From positions 186,001 to 250,000 of the forward strand of contig JADJRH010000011.1 of NCBI GenBank assembly GCA_016712345.1: a stretch of DNA of 64,000 bases, written 5' to 3'. The number at the start of each line of letters is the position of its first letter. The first letter of the stretch is position 1. The position numbers were made by a program, and so were the translations under genes. Source of the stretch: Polyangiaceae bacterium (GTDB taxonomy: Bacteria > Myxococcota_A > Polyangia > Polyangiales > Polyangiaceae). The notes under the pieces are model-generated. The model saw nothing but the letters and a program-made list of their open reading frames with translations. It did no database searches and had not been told where the DNA came from. This document shows, piece after piece, positions 1 to 8,792 of the stretch.

Positions 1-41
1 TGCAACGGCCCACCATTGGCCACGAGGTTTTTCGGACCTGT

Positions 42-875
42 ATGATGCCGCGCGTGCAGCGCATCGTTCGACACCCGCTATCGCCTCTGCTCGGTGGGTC
101 GCGCGCGATCGGCGCAGCGATGTGGGCAGTCACGCTCGCGTTCAGCGCGCACAGCAACGCGCAGCCCACACCGCCTGCGCCGGCCGCTTCCACGTCGCCG
201 CCGGCTGCTTCGGCATCATCGCCGACTGCCTCGCCGCCGCTCGCGCCGGCCCCCAACCCCATGGGATCCGCATCGCCGTCCGCACCGGCGAAAACCGCTC
301 CGGCGCCAAGTTCGGCGCCGCCGGCTTCCGCGCCTGTGCCGCCCAACGCGGGCCCGTATCCCTACCCCTATCCGTACCCGTACCCGTATCCGGCGCCGTA
401 CCCGTATCCCTACGCAAATCCGTATTACCCGTATCCGTATTACCCCGCGCCGGGGGCGGGGGCGCCGGGCCCTTATTACCCGCCGGTGAGCACAACGCCG
501 CTGCCACCTCCGGTGCCGAAACAACGGTACTCACCGCCCATGATGGGCGCGGGCATTGTGATGTTCGGGGCCGGCCTCATCGGCCTGATCGCCGGCGGCG
601 TTATCGCTTCGGAAGGCGGCCGCCGCGTGCAGATTTTTGCTCCCGGCGGCTACATTCGCGAACGCCGCTCCGATGATGGAATGGTCGCTGGCGGCATCGC
701 ACTCGCCGTGGTGAGCGGAGTCATGGCCGCCGTCGGCATTCCACTTTGGGCGATCGGCGCGCGCCGCGTTCCCGTTCAAAAACCCGGCGAAACGGCCCCC
801 GACGCACCGGCAGCGGCTCCAAAACCGAGCGCGATCATTCGCGTCGGGCCGACGGGCGCGAGCGTCCATTTCTAA
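42..875 (+). CDS. Proline/tyrosine-rich exported or membrane protein, function unknown
   Basis: I do not recognise a family. The 277-aa product begins with a basic stretch and a hydrophobic segment ending in an Ala-Gln site (about residues 22-41), which looks like a signal peptide. A Pro/Ala/Ser-rich linker follows. A run of alternating Pro-Tyr codons (about 355-460 in the DNA) gives a PYPYPY low-complexity tract. The C-terminal half has two hydrophobic segments (about residues 170-190 and 217-240) that could be membrane-spanning. The last part is again Pro/Ala-rich. ATG codons at 42 and 45 are alternative starts. The gene stands just upstream of ppk1 with a short gap. Similar Pro-rich exported proteins with two membrane helices are common in myxobacteria, but that is only a compositional resemblance. 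Confidence 0.6.
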   Translation: MMPRVQRIVRHPLSPLLGGSRAIGAAMWAVTLAFSAHSNAQPTPPAPAASTSPPAASASSPTASPPLAPAPNPMGSASPSAPAKTAPAPSSAPPASAPVPPNAGPYPYPYPYPYPYPAPYPYPYANPYYPYPYYPAPGAGAPGPYYPPVSTTPLPPPVPKQRYSPPMMGAGIVMFGAGLIGLIAGGVIASEGGRRVQIFAPGGYIRERRSDDGMVAGGIALAVVSGVMAAVGIPLWAIGARRVPVQKPGETAPDAPAAAPKPSAIIRVGPTGASVHF

Positions 876-908
876 CGCCACAGCCCTGTCACATTCGAAC
901 GCGTCGCC

Positions 909-3200
909 GTGCGGTATGCTGCGCGCGTGAACACGGAGCCGACAACCCCCACGCCTGAGACGACGCTCGTGATTGCGCCCCCGCCGTCGTCCACCGCGGC
1001 GGTGAATGTGCAAGTCGAAACCGGCGACCCCACCATCTACCTAAACCGCGAACTGTCGTGGTTGGAGTTCAACGCGCGCGTCCTTGCCGAGGCCGGATCC
1101 TCCGAAGTTCCGCTCTACGAGCGCCTCAAGTTCCTCTCGATTTTCTTCTCGAACCTCGACGAATTTTTCATGGTTCGTGTCGCCGGCTTGCAGGCGCAAA
1201 CCAACCGCACCGTTTCAGAACTGCCGCCCGACGGACTTCTCCCTCACGAACAGCTCGCTGCGATCAGCGCGCGCGCCCACGTGCTCGTGGATGTGGCGTG
1301 CAAGCTCTACGAAACCGAGCTGATCCCCGCGCTGCGTCGCGCCGGCGTTGTGATCGTTCGGCCCGAGGAACTCGCCCCCGCCGAACTCGCGGTGCTGGAC
1401 GAGCGTTTTCGCCTCGACGTGTTTCCCGTGCTCACGCCCATTGCGATCGATCCGGGCCATCCGTTCCCGCACCTGCGCAACAAGAGCATCAACATCGGCA
1501 TCATGTTTTCGCGTGAACACGAAGGCCAGGAGCCCGGGTTCGGCGTCATTCAAGTTCCACCCATGTTGCCGAGGCTCATGCGCGTTCGCGTGGACGGTGC
1601 ACACCGCGCATTCGTGCTTCTCGAAGACATCATCGCCCGCCACACCATCGAATTTTTTCCGGCGGCCCGCGTCCGCGGCACATACCCCTTCCGCGTCACG
1701 CGCAACTGGGATCTCGAAATCGACGAAGAAGAGGGAGAAGACCTCCTTCAAACAATCCAGGCCGAGCTTCGGCGTCGCGACCGCGGCAACGCGGTTCGCC
1801 TTGAAATCGGCCTCGGCAACGGCGCTTCGGCAAGTGTACACCGCCTTTGTCGCGCGCTCGGTGTCGATCCCAATCGCGACGTGTATCGCATGACAGCGCC
1901 GCTCCACATTCCCGACCTCGCATCGGTGGTCACCGATGAAGAGCGCCGCGAACATCGCGATGAACCCTTTTCACCGCAGGTACCGCCGCCCCTTCGCGAC
2001 GCTGAAGATATCTTCGCCGTGCTGCGCGAGCGCGATGTGATTCTGCATCACCCGTACGACTCGTTCGATCCGGTGATCGAACTCATTTCGCGCGCCGCGG
2101 ACGACCCTCAAGTCCTCGCGATCAAACAAACGCTCTACCGCACAGGGCGTGACTCACCCATTGTCAAAGCGCTCGCGCGCGCCGCTGAAAACGGCAAACA
2201 AGTCACGGCGATTGTCGAGTTGAAAGCGCGCTTTGACGAGGCCAGCAACATCGAATGGGCGCGCACTCTCGAGCAGAGCGGAGCGCAGGTGATCTACGGC
2301 CTTCTCGGACTCAAAACGCACGTCAAAGCGCTTCTTGTTCTTCGCCGCGAAAAAGAGAAATTACGCCGCTACGTGCACCTTTCCACCGGCAACTACAACC
2401 CTTCGACAGCGCGGCTTTACACCGATCTCGGTCTCCTCACCGCCAACCGTGAAATCGGCGAAGACGTAACGTCGCTGTTTAATCTGCTCACCGGTTACAG
2501 CGCGCCCCCGCGATGGAACCGTTTGGTGGTGGCGCCCCTCGGTTTGCACGAGGCCATCCTCGGCCTCATCACGCGCGAAGCCGCCCACGCGCGCGCAGGA
2601 AAAAAGGCCGAAATCGTCGCGCAAATGAACTCTCTCGTCGACGTCGACGTCATCGACGCGCTCTACGCCGCGTCGCAGGCCGGCGTTGAAATCCGACTGA
2701 TCGTTCGAGGCGTGTGCTGCCTTCGGCCCGGCATCGCCGGCCTTTCCGATCGCATCCAAGTGCGCGCCGTCATCGACCGCTTCCTTGAACACGAGCGCGT
2801 TTTTCGCTTCGAAAACGGCGGAAACCGCGAAATCTATTTTTCAAGCGCCGACTGGATGCCCCGCAACTTCCATCGCCGCGTGGAGATTCTCGTTCCAATT
2901 CTCGACCCTATGCTCGCAACGCGCATCGACGACATCCTCCGCGTTCTGTTCTCCGACACCGCCAAAACGTGGGATCTCTCCGCCGACGGCAGCTATGGGC
3001 GCACAACGCCCGGCCAGCCCAATGTGCGCGCGCAGCAACGCTTCATTGAACTCGCGCGCGGCCGCGCCAAAACAGAATCCCATCCGTCGGGCCGCTTCCA
3101 CATTCTTCAGCTCCCCAACGTTGCTGCCCTCGGCTCCAATCCAAAGCACCACAAGAACGGTAAGAAGAAAACGATCGGCGGCGTTCCGGGTGCGTTATAG
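909..3200 (+). CDS. ppk1: Polyphosphate kinase (PPK1)
   Basis: This enzyme reversibly transfers the ATP gamma-phosphate to inorganic polyphosphate. The 763-aa length is normal for PPK1. The N-terminal domain carries YLNRELSWLEFNARVL at about residue 44, a PPK1 hallmark. The catalytic half shows LYRTGRDSPIVKAL, then YVHLSTGNYNPSTARLY near residue 488, which contains the histidine (about residue 490) equivalent to the autophosphorylated one. RPGIAGLSDRI and FLEHERVFRFENGG follow towards the C-terminus. GTG at 909 is the longest start; GTG at 927 would shorten the protein by six residues, and neither has a strong ribosome site. The 3' end lies nine bases from panC, so co-transcription with panC and tmk is likely. 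Confidence 0.95.
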   Translation: MRYAARVNTEPTTPTPETTLVIAPPPSSTAAVNVQVETGDPTIYLNRELSWLEFNARVLAEAGSSEVPLYERLKFLSIFFSNLDEFFMVRVAGLQAQTNRTVSELPPDGLLPHEQLAAISARAHVLVDVACKLYETELIPALRRAGVVIVRPEELAPAELAVLDERFRLDVFPVLTPIAIDPGHPFPHLRNKSINIGIMFSREHEGQEPGFGVIQVPPMLPRLMRVRVDGAHRAFVLLEDIIARHTIEFFPAARVRGTYPFRVTRNWDLEIDEEEGEDLLQTIQAELRRRDRGNAVRLEIGLGNGASASVHRLCRALGVDPNRDVYRMTAPLHIPDLASVVTDEERREHRDEPFSPQVPPPLRDAEDIFAVLRERDVILHHPYDSFDPVIELISRAADDPQVLAIKQTLYRTGRDSPIVKALARAAENGKQVTAIVELKARFDEASNIEWARTLEQSGAQVIYGLLGLKTHVKALLVLRREKEKLRRYVHLSTGNYNPSTARLYTDLGLLTANREIGEDVTSLFNLLTGYSAPPRWNRLVVAPLGLHEAILGLITREAAHARAGKKAEIVAQMNSLVDVDVIDALYAASQAGVEIRLIVRGVCCLRPGIAGLSDRIQVRAVIDRFLEHERVFRFENGGNREIYFSSADWMPRNFHRRVEILVPILDPMLATRIDDILRVLFSDTAKTWDLSADGSYGRTTPGQPNVRAQQRFIELARGRAKTESHPSGRFHILQLPNVAALGSNPKHHKNGKKKTIGGVPGAL

Positions 3201-3209
3201 CCCCGCCTC

Positions 3210-4079
3210 GTGATCGTTCTTTCCGACCCTTCCGCGTTTCGAAACGAATGTGAACAGGCGCGCCGCAGCCAAAAGCGCGTTGGCCTCGTCCCCACCATGG
3301 GAGCGCTTCACGAAGGTCATGCAACGCTCATTCGCCGGGCGCGCGAAGCGGCCGACTTTGTTGCCGTCACCATCTTTGTCAACCCGACGCAGTTCGGCCC
3401 CAACGAAGATTTCTCCCGCTACCCGCGCACCCTCGATGCCGACGTTGAAAAGTGTACACAAGCCGGCGCGAGTCTTGTGTTCGCACCCGAAACATCGGCG
3501 ATGTACCCGCCGGGTGATGAAACGCGCGTCGTTCCCGGAGCCACGGCGGGCCCATTTTGCGGCGAGTTTCGCCCCGGCCATTTTCAAGGCGTTGCCACCG
3601 TCGTCTCCAAGCTGTTTGCGCTCACCGGCGCTTGCACGGCCGCGTTTGGCAAAAAGGACTACCAGCAGCTTCGCGTCATCCAGCGCCTCGTGACTGACCT
3701 CTTTTTTCCGGTTGTCGTGTTACCGGTGCCCACGGTTCGTGAATCCGACGGCCTCGCCATGTCCTCGCGCAACCGCTACCTGTCCGAAACAGATCGCCGA
3801 AACGCCCTCGCAATCCCGCGCGGCCTTTCCGCTGCGCACCGCGCTTTTGCCGCGGGTGAACGCCGCGCATCGGTCCTCACGTCTCTCGTTCGCAACCCCA
3901 TTTCGGCCGTCGCCAACTCCATCGACTACGTCGATATCGCCGACGCCGACACGCTCGCGATTGCCCGTGACGATGCCCCCGTTTCCGACCGAAGCGTCAT
4001 CGCCGTCGCCGCCCGTTTCAGCGGCGCCCGCCTCATCGACAACGTTGTCTTGGGCGAAGATCCCGCACCCATCGGCTAG
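3210..4079 (+). CDS. panC: Pantothenate synthetase
   Basis: This enzyme joins pantoate and beta-alanine using ATP, the last step of pantothenate (coenzyme A precursor) synthesis. The 289-aa product has the nucleotidyl-transferase HIGH-type motif in PTMGALHEGH near residue 28, the pantoate-binding FVNPTQFGPNEDFSRYPRT stretch, FGKKDYQQL in the middle, and the KMSKS-like loop ESDGLAMSSRNRYL. Length is typical. The start is GTG, nine bases after the ppk1 stop; tmk follows 20 bases downstream, so the three genes form a plausible operon. No other pantothenate genes are next to it. Confidence 0.95.
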   Translation: MIVLSDPSAFRNECEQARRSQKRVGLVPTMGALHEGHATLIRRAREAADFVAVTIFVNPTQFGPNEDFSRYPRTLDADVEKCTQAGASLVFAPETSAMYPPGDETRVVPGATAGPFCGEFRPGHFQGVATVVSKLFALTGACTAAFGKKDYQQLRVIQRLVTDLFFPVVVLPVPTVRESDGLAMSSRNRYLSETDRRNALAIPRGLSAAHRAFAAGERRASVLTSLVRNPISAVANSIDYVDIADADTLAIARDDAPVSDRSVIAVAARFSGARLIDNVVLGEDPAPIG

Positions 4080-4099
4080 CGAAAAGACCGATCCCATTT

Positions 4100-4804
4100 G
4101 TGTCACACGCGCTGTCCGACTACGCGATCGCCATGCCGAGGCACGCGCACACCGACGGCCACGACGGCGTCTTCGTTGTATTCGAAGGAATCGACGGCGC
4201 CGGAACCACCACGCAGGCCGAGCTTTACGCCAAATATCTTCGCCAAAAAAAGCGCCTCGTTCACGTCACGCGCGAGCCGAGCGTCGGCCCCATCGGATCG
4301 CTTTTGCGCCTCATTCTCAGCCGACGCGTCGCGCTCCCATCCGGCTCACACGCTCAAACAATGGCTCTGCTCTTTGCGGCGGACCGCCTGGACCACGTCG
4401 AGAGTGAAATCCTTCCCCTGTTACGTGACGGCTACGTCATCCTTTCAGACCGGTACGATCTCTCCAGCATCCTTTACCAAGCGGTGACCGCCGGGGTCGA
4501 GCCGTCCGCCGGAAGCGACGTCGTGGCGTGGATTCGCACTCTCAATCGCCACGCTCGCCGCCCCGACGTAACGGTCGTCGTGGACGTTCCGCCCGAAGTT
4601 GCCGAGATCCGACGACGCGCGCGCGGCGGCGCCATCGAGATTTTCGAAGAAAACGACATCCAAACCCGCCTTGCCCGAGCGTACCTTCGCGCCGAACACG
4701 TTGTCGGCGACCGCATCGTCCATATCGATGGAACCCTCCCCATCGAAGGTGTGCACAACGCCATCGTCGCGGCGCTCGCCCCGTTCGTGGAGTCGGCCGA
4801 CTGA
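4100..4804 (+). CDS. tmk: Thymidylate kinase
   Basis: This P-loop kinase converts dTMP to dTDP in DNA precursor synthesis. The P-loop is FEGIDGAGTTTQ at about residues 28-39, with a Thr where most family members have Lys in the GxGKST pattern; the TTT form occurs in some thymidylate kinases but is unusual. The DR(Y/H) motif appears as SDRYDLSSILYQ, and a LID-like Arg-rich segment (EIRRRARGG) lies near residue 175. At 234 aa it is slightly longer than average. The GTG at 4100 gives a 10-residue leader; ATG at 4133 is an alternative. It follows panC closely. Confidence 0.85.
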   Translation: MSHALSDYAIAMPRHAHTDGHDGVFVVFEGIDGAGTTTQAELYAKYLRQKKRLVHVTREPSVGPIGSLLRLILSRRVALPSGSHAQTMALLFAADRLDHVESEILPLLRDGYVILSDRYDLSSILYQAVTAGVEPSAGSDVVAWIRTLNRHARRPDVTVVVDVPPEVAEIRRRARGGAIEIFEENDIQTRLARAYLRAEHVVGDRIVHIDGTLPIEGVHNAIVAALAPFVESAD

Positions 4805-4969
4805 GAAGCGATGTGCGCACCGCCCGGTCCTCTTTCGCGCAAAATCTTTTCCAACCTTCTGCGGGCTTCAGTTCGTCGCCGTTTTGCGTTTAGACTCCGA
4901 CGGGTCCGATGCTGGAACGCGCGAGGGGCGACAGTCTTTTAGGGTGCTCGGTGAGCACGAAGGACAGGC

Positions 4970-6322
4970 ATGTCCGGCCAGAGTGATCCGCCCGCAAAAC
5001 CGCCAGTCTTGATCGATGGCCGCTACGAGATCGAATCCGAACTCGGCGTCGGCGGCATGGGCATTGTGTACCTCGCGCGCGACGTAGGCCTCGACCGCCG
5101 CGTTGCCGTGAAAGTGGTTGCACCTGCCTGGTCCAAAGACTCCAGCATCGCGCAGCGCTTTCAAAAGGAAGCGCGCGCTCTTGCGTCTGTCCGCAGCCCG
5201 CACGTTGTTGCCATCCACGCGTTTGGTCGCCACGCCGAAAGTTACTTCTTCGTCATGGAGTACGTTCGCGGACGCGGACTCGACGCCATCCTCGAAGAAC
5301 ACCTTCGCCACCATGCGCGTCTCCCGCTTCACCGCGCGCTCACCATCTTCGCAAAAGTGTGCGAGGGCGTTTCCGCGGTTCACGCCGCCGGCATCATCCA
5401 CGGTGACGTGAAGCCCGCCAACATCGTCATCGAAGAAGACACAGGTCGCCCCGTTCTCGTCGACTTCGGCCTTGCCGGACGCGGCGCCGACCTGAACGAA
5501 TTCGGCGGAGGAACACCCTCGTATGCCGCGCCCGAACAAGCGGGCCTCGGTCCGCAGGGGTCAACTGTCAGCCCCCGCTCCGATGTGTACTCACTCGCGT
5601 GCAGCGTTTTTGAAATGCTCACCGGCCACCTGCCGTTCGAGGTCAAAGACCCGCTCGACATGCTCAGGGCGCACGCAAAACAAGCCCCGCCCCGCGTGAG
5701 CAGCTTCGTTCCCGAACTTGTCGCGTTTGACCCAATTGTCGATAAAGCCCTCGCGAAAGCCCCCGATCATCGCCACGAGAGCGTTGCCGCGTTCTCCGCC
5801 GCCATGATGAAGGCGGCCATCAGCGTCGACAAAATGCAAAGCCGAACCGACGCAACGCCCGCGCCCCCGCGCCGCAGAGAGGCCACGCGTCCGCTTGAAG
5901 TATTGGTTGTCGACGACGATCCCGATTTTCGAAAATTCGCCGTTCGCGCCGTCAAACTCGCATTTTTCGGCCTCCGCCTGCGTGTACGCACCGCCATGAC
6001 CGGCGCAGAAGCGCTTGCCGCCGGTGAACAAGAAACACCCGATCTCGTGCTTCTCGACTTTGACATGCCCGGTTTCGACGGCGTTCAAACGCTCTCCGAA
6101 ATGCGCGAAATGGCCCACGGTGACCGGGCACGCGTCGTCGTCATGAGTACACCTACCGGGCTCCTTGCCAGCCGCTGGCGCTTCTCCGTCCTCGGCGTTC
6201 AAGACTTCCTTGCCAAACCGGTCGAGCTGAAAGTCCTCGTTGAAACGCTTGCCGCCATCGGAGGTCGCGCCGGTTGGCTCAACAATCCAGAATTCGCAAA
6301 TCCAAGTGGCGACCCCGCCTAG
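4970..6322 (+). CDS. Ser/Thr protein kinase fused to a response-regulator receiver domain
   Basis: The 450-aa product joins two signalling modules. Residues about 19-285 form a Hanks-type kinase: glycine loop GVGGMG (26-31), VAVK lysine 48, catalytic loop HGDVKPANIV (144-153, with Gly-Asp in place of the usual Arg-Asp) and DFG at 165-167, then an APE-like AAPEQ. Residues about 308-430 form a CheY-like receiver: the acidic patch VVDDDPDF, phospho-acceptor Asp363 in LLDFDMPG and the conserved Lys in FLAKPVE. There is no transmembrane helix, so it should be cytosolic. Lack of the HRD arginine suggests an RD-minus kinase that does not need activation-loop phosphorylation. A free receiver protein follows 75 bases downstream and may be a partner. 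Confidence 0.93.
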   Translation: MSGQSDPPAKPPVLIDGRYEIESELGVGGMGIVYLARDVGLDRRVAVKVVAPAWSKDSSIAQRFQKEARALASVRSPHVVAIHAFGRHAESYFFVMEYVRGRGLDAILEEHLRHHARLPLHRALTIFAKVCEGVSAVHAAGIIHGDVKPANIVIEEDTGRPVLVDFGLAGRGADLNEFGGGTPSYAAPEQAGLGPQGSTVSPRSDVYSLACSVFEMLTGHLPFEVKDPLDMLRAHAKQAPPRVSSFVPELVAFDPIVDKALAKAPDHRHESVAAFSAAMMKAAISVDKMQSRTDATPAPPRRREATRPLEVLVVDDDPDFRKFAVRAVKLAFFGLRLRVRTAMTGAEALAAGEQETPDLVLLDFDMPGFDGVQTLSEMREMAHGDRARVVVMSTPTGLLASRWRFSVLGVQDFLAKPVELKVLVETLAAIGGRAGWLNNPEFANPSGDPA

Positions 6323-6397
6323 CACTACGGTGGCCGCACTTACCCCCAGAAAAATTCCAACACCGCAGTGCTAACCATCACGCTTCCGGGAGCAGCC

Positions 6398-6799
6398 ATG
6401 GCCGAGATCCAAAAAGTCATGATGGTCGACGACGAGCCCCACATCCGCCGCATCGGAGAGCTGTCGCTTCGCAGCGTGGGTAAGTGGAATGTGGTTCTCG
6501 CCGGCTCCGGTCGAGAGGCCATTGATCTCGCCCGCCGCGAGCAGCCCGATGTCATCCTTCTCGACATTATGATGCCCGGGATGGATGGTCCGGCTACCCT
6601 TGCAGAACTTCGGGCCACCGCCGAAACAGCTCGAATTCCGGTGATTTTTCTCACCGCAAAAGCGCAGCGCCACGAGGTCGAGCGCTTTCGAGACCTCGGC
6701 GCGGCCGGCATCCTCACAAAACCGTTTGACCCAATGACGCTTCCCGATGAAGTCAGAGCGCGGTTTGACGAGTGGGTTACCCGCGCAGGCGCAAAGTAA
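6398..6799 (+). CDS. Single-domain CheY-like response regulator
   Basis: A stand-alone receiver domain of 133 aa. The acidic pair is Asp11-Asp12 in MMVDDEPHIRRIG, the phospho-acceptor is Asp56 in LLDIMMPGMDGP, the switch Thr is in IPVIFLTAK, and the conserved Lys is in ILTKPFDPM. There is no output domain, so it must act through protein contacts. I chose ATG 6398 because a GGGAG ribosome site precedes it; GTG 6368 would add ten residues of no conserved character. It follows the kinase-receiver fusion on the same strand, which suggests a shared signalling circuit. Confidence 0.9.
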   Translation: MAEIQKVMMVDDEPHIRRIGELSLRSVGKWNVVLAGSGREAIDLARREQPDVILLDIMMPGMDGPATLAELRATAETARIPVIFLTAKAQRHEVERFRDLGAAGILTKPFDPMTLPDEVRARFDEWVTRAGAK

Positions 6800-6834
6800 A
6801 AAACCTCCCCATCATCCAAACCGTCGCGACGAAC

Positions 6835-6859
6835 CGGTGGGTAACTCAACTACCTACCG
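6835..6859. terminator. Hairpin between convergent genes
   Basis: A nine-base stem, CGGTGGGTA at 6835-6843 against TACCTACCG at 6851-6859 (one G-U pair), with a seven-base loop, sits between the receiver gene and the convergent thioesterase gene and overlaps the latter's stop codon. No clear U tract follows, so its role as a bidirectional terminator is inferred from position. Confidence 0.45.
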
Positions 6860-7300
6860 ATCCAACCCTTCCAAAAAAGCGCTCTTGATCTCCTGCGGCA
6901 CCCGCCGCGGTCTACCCGTTGCAAAGTCGATCATCGCCCAAAGCGTTTTGGCTTTCACCGCCACACTCCCACTGTCCACTTTCTCAATCAAAGTGTGACG
7001 CTCACTCGTCGCGGCCGACCAATTTTCAATCCACGTTGTCAGGCGAACCCGCTCCCCCTCCACCACCGGCGCCAGATATTCAATCTCATGTTTTCGCACC
7101 ACAAACACCGCCCCCAAGTTGAAATACGCTGGACTATCCCATCCCACCGCTGTCGAGTGAGCTTTTGCCACATCTTGAATCCACGTCACATAGGCCACGT
7201 TTGACACGTGCTTCAGCTCGTCGATCACCTCCCTGGGAGCTGTCAACTCCGACACATACCGCTTTGAAACCGGCCCCTGCGAGCCTTCCTTCGTGGCCAT
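6854..7300 (-). CDS. Hotdog-fold acyl-CoA thioesterase (YbgC/4-hydroxybenzoyl-CoA type)
   Basis: The 148-aa product matches the hotdog thioesterase layout. It has a first strand, then HVSNVAYVTWIQDVA (family consensus HVNNxxYxxWxxDxA, around residue 29), in which the Asn and Asp are the active-site region. The strand FVVRKHEIEYLAPV follows and the final strands contain KTLWAMIDFATGRPRRVP. The expected activity is hydrolysis of short or aromatic acyl-CoA; the substrate cannot be read from sequence. ATG at 7300 is preferred over an in-frame TTG two codons upstream. The gene is convergent with the receiver gene and stands alone. Confidence 0.85.
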   Translation of the reverse strand: MATKEGSQGPVSKRYVSELTAPREVIDELKHVSNVAYVTWIQDVAKAHSTAVGWDSPAYFNLGAVFVVRKHEIEYLAPVVEGERVRLTTWIENWSAATSERHTLIEKVDSGSVAVKAKTLWAMIDFATGRPRRVPQEIKSAFLEGLDR

Positions 7301-7811
7301 CGTCAAAGACTACCTTCTTTTTGCTCTTGGGTAACGTGGAACTCCGTGATCTCCGTGCCTCCTAGGTAACTTCCCTTTAGCGGAACGTTCTGCAAGGCAC
7401 GGATCCAGTCTTGTCGAGACGTTTGGGACACCCTTGCCCGTCGCCAAGCGGAAAAGCGAACAGCGTGGCGCGTCGGGTTCTCCAGATGGAGTTCTGTGGC
7501 GAGCGCAGCCACGACGAAAACGAGAGACCGGCGAGACCGGTGGATGGCGACGTGATGGACATCTCAAGTCGCCGGACCTCCCAGAACGGGCTCTTTTCTG
7601 CTGCATCGACAACTCAACCGCAACGAGTTACTCGCCGTTCGAATGAGGCGCATGCGCCGCTGGGGAACTCCGTGTTGAATACGACGTGTCACGTGGCGGG
7701 GCATTTCAAGTCATTGCGAGGCGCCCAAAGTTGCCCTCCATTAAATGCGGCCGCGAAGCGTCAGGTCTTTGCGTTCTGGTCAATCACCTCCGTTCTTGCT
7801 ATCCCTCGGCT
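7301..7811. other. Intergenic stretch without a recognised gene
   Basis: About 510 bases lie between the divergently transcribed thioesterase and hydrolase genes. I find no tRNA-like fold, no convincing ribosome site before an open frame, and no clear tandem repeat. Both flanking promoters should lie here. Open frames that cross the region have no protein-like composition. Confidence 0.5.
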
Positions 7812-8699
7812 ATGTTGCTCGTTCCCCTCGCAGAACGTTTTGCCCGCCGCGCCCTCAAAGCCCGCGGCATTGAGAGCCGTTTCGTTCAGAGCAACGTTGC
7901 CGAACACCACATCTACGACGCCCAAAATCCCGCCGCCAAACACGACAATCCAACCAATCCAACCCTTCTACCCACTATCGTCTTCCTCCACGGAATCAGC
8001 TCGTCTGCCGCCGTTTTCGCCCGAACAATGGCCCGCCTCCAATCGCGCACAAAGCGTATCCTAGCCATCGAGGCGCCCGGCCACGGTTTGAGCGGTCAAC
8101 CCAAGGTAGACCTTACCCCTGAAGTTTTGTTTGAATCCATGGCAGAAGTTCTCATTCGCGAACTCAACGAACCTGCCATTGTTTGTGGCAACTCCCTCGG
8201 CGGCGCTGTTGCCGTCAGCTTTGCCATTCGCCATCCAGAGTGGGTGCGAGGCCTTTTTCTAACCTCCCCAGCCGGCGCCCAAATGGACCCCGACGCATTC
8301 AAAGGCTTCTTAGAAGTTTTCAACTTCCACTCCAACGGTGAGGCTCGCGCCTTTATGCGCCGCATCTACCATCGCCCCCCGTGGTATGCCCCCCTCGTCG
8401 CGCCCGAACTTCGCCAAATGTTCGCCCGAAAAGCCGTACGCGACGTGCTCACAGGCGCTCACGCCACCCGCCTGTTTGCACCTGAAGACATTCGCCATCT
8501 ACCCATGCCCATCCACCTCCTTTGGGGCAAACAAGACAAACTCATGCCGCGTGAAAACTTCCTTTTCTACAAGGACAGCCTCCCTTCCCACGCCGTGATT
8601 GAAGAACCTGACAACGTCGGCCACTGCCCCCACTTCGATGACCCGCAGGGCTACCTTGACGGTATCGTTCGCTTCGCCCGCTCCATTTCTACACGCTAA
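7812..8699 (+). CDS. Alpha/beta-hydrolase
   Basis: A 295-aa alpha/beta-hydrolase fold protein. It shows the oxyanion-region HG motif in IVFLHGISSS, the nucleophile elbow GNSLGGAV (Ser) near residue 128, the acidic residue in LLWGKQDKLMP and the catalytic His in NVGHCPHFDDP. A second HG-like EAPGHGLSGQP is typical of the AB-hydrolase_1 group. Substrate is unknown. I set the start at ATG 7812, where homology begins; an open frame upstream to 7686 has no protein-like character. The next operon begins 94 bases downstream on the same strand and appears independent. Confidence 0.85.
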   Translation: MLLVPLAERFARRALKARGIESRFVQSNVAEHHIYDAQNPAAKHDNPTNPTLLPTIVFLHGISSSAAVFARTMARLQSRTKRILAIEAPGHGLSGQPKVDLTPEVLFESMAEVLIRELNEPAIVCGNSLGGAVAVSFAIRHPEWVRGLFLTSPAGAQMDPDAFKGFLEVFNFHSNGEARAFMRRIYHRPPWYAPLVAPELRQMFARKAVRDVLTGAHATRLFAPEDIRHLPMPIHLLWGKQDKLMPRENFLFYKDSLPSHAVIEEPDNVGHCPHFDDPQGYLDGIVRFARSISTR

Positions 8700-8792
8700 A
8701 CAAACCAGACGAAACAAACGCCGCCTCGACCTTGACAATCCCTCCAGGCGCTGCTCCCCTTCTCATGCTCGCGCACCTGGGAGGTTCGCGCC

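Noticed and set aside
3695..4407. Other-frame open frames within panC and tmk
   Set aside because: They lie inside well-supported genes and have biased, Arg/Pro/Ser-rich composition typical of shadows in GC-rich DNA.
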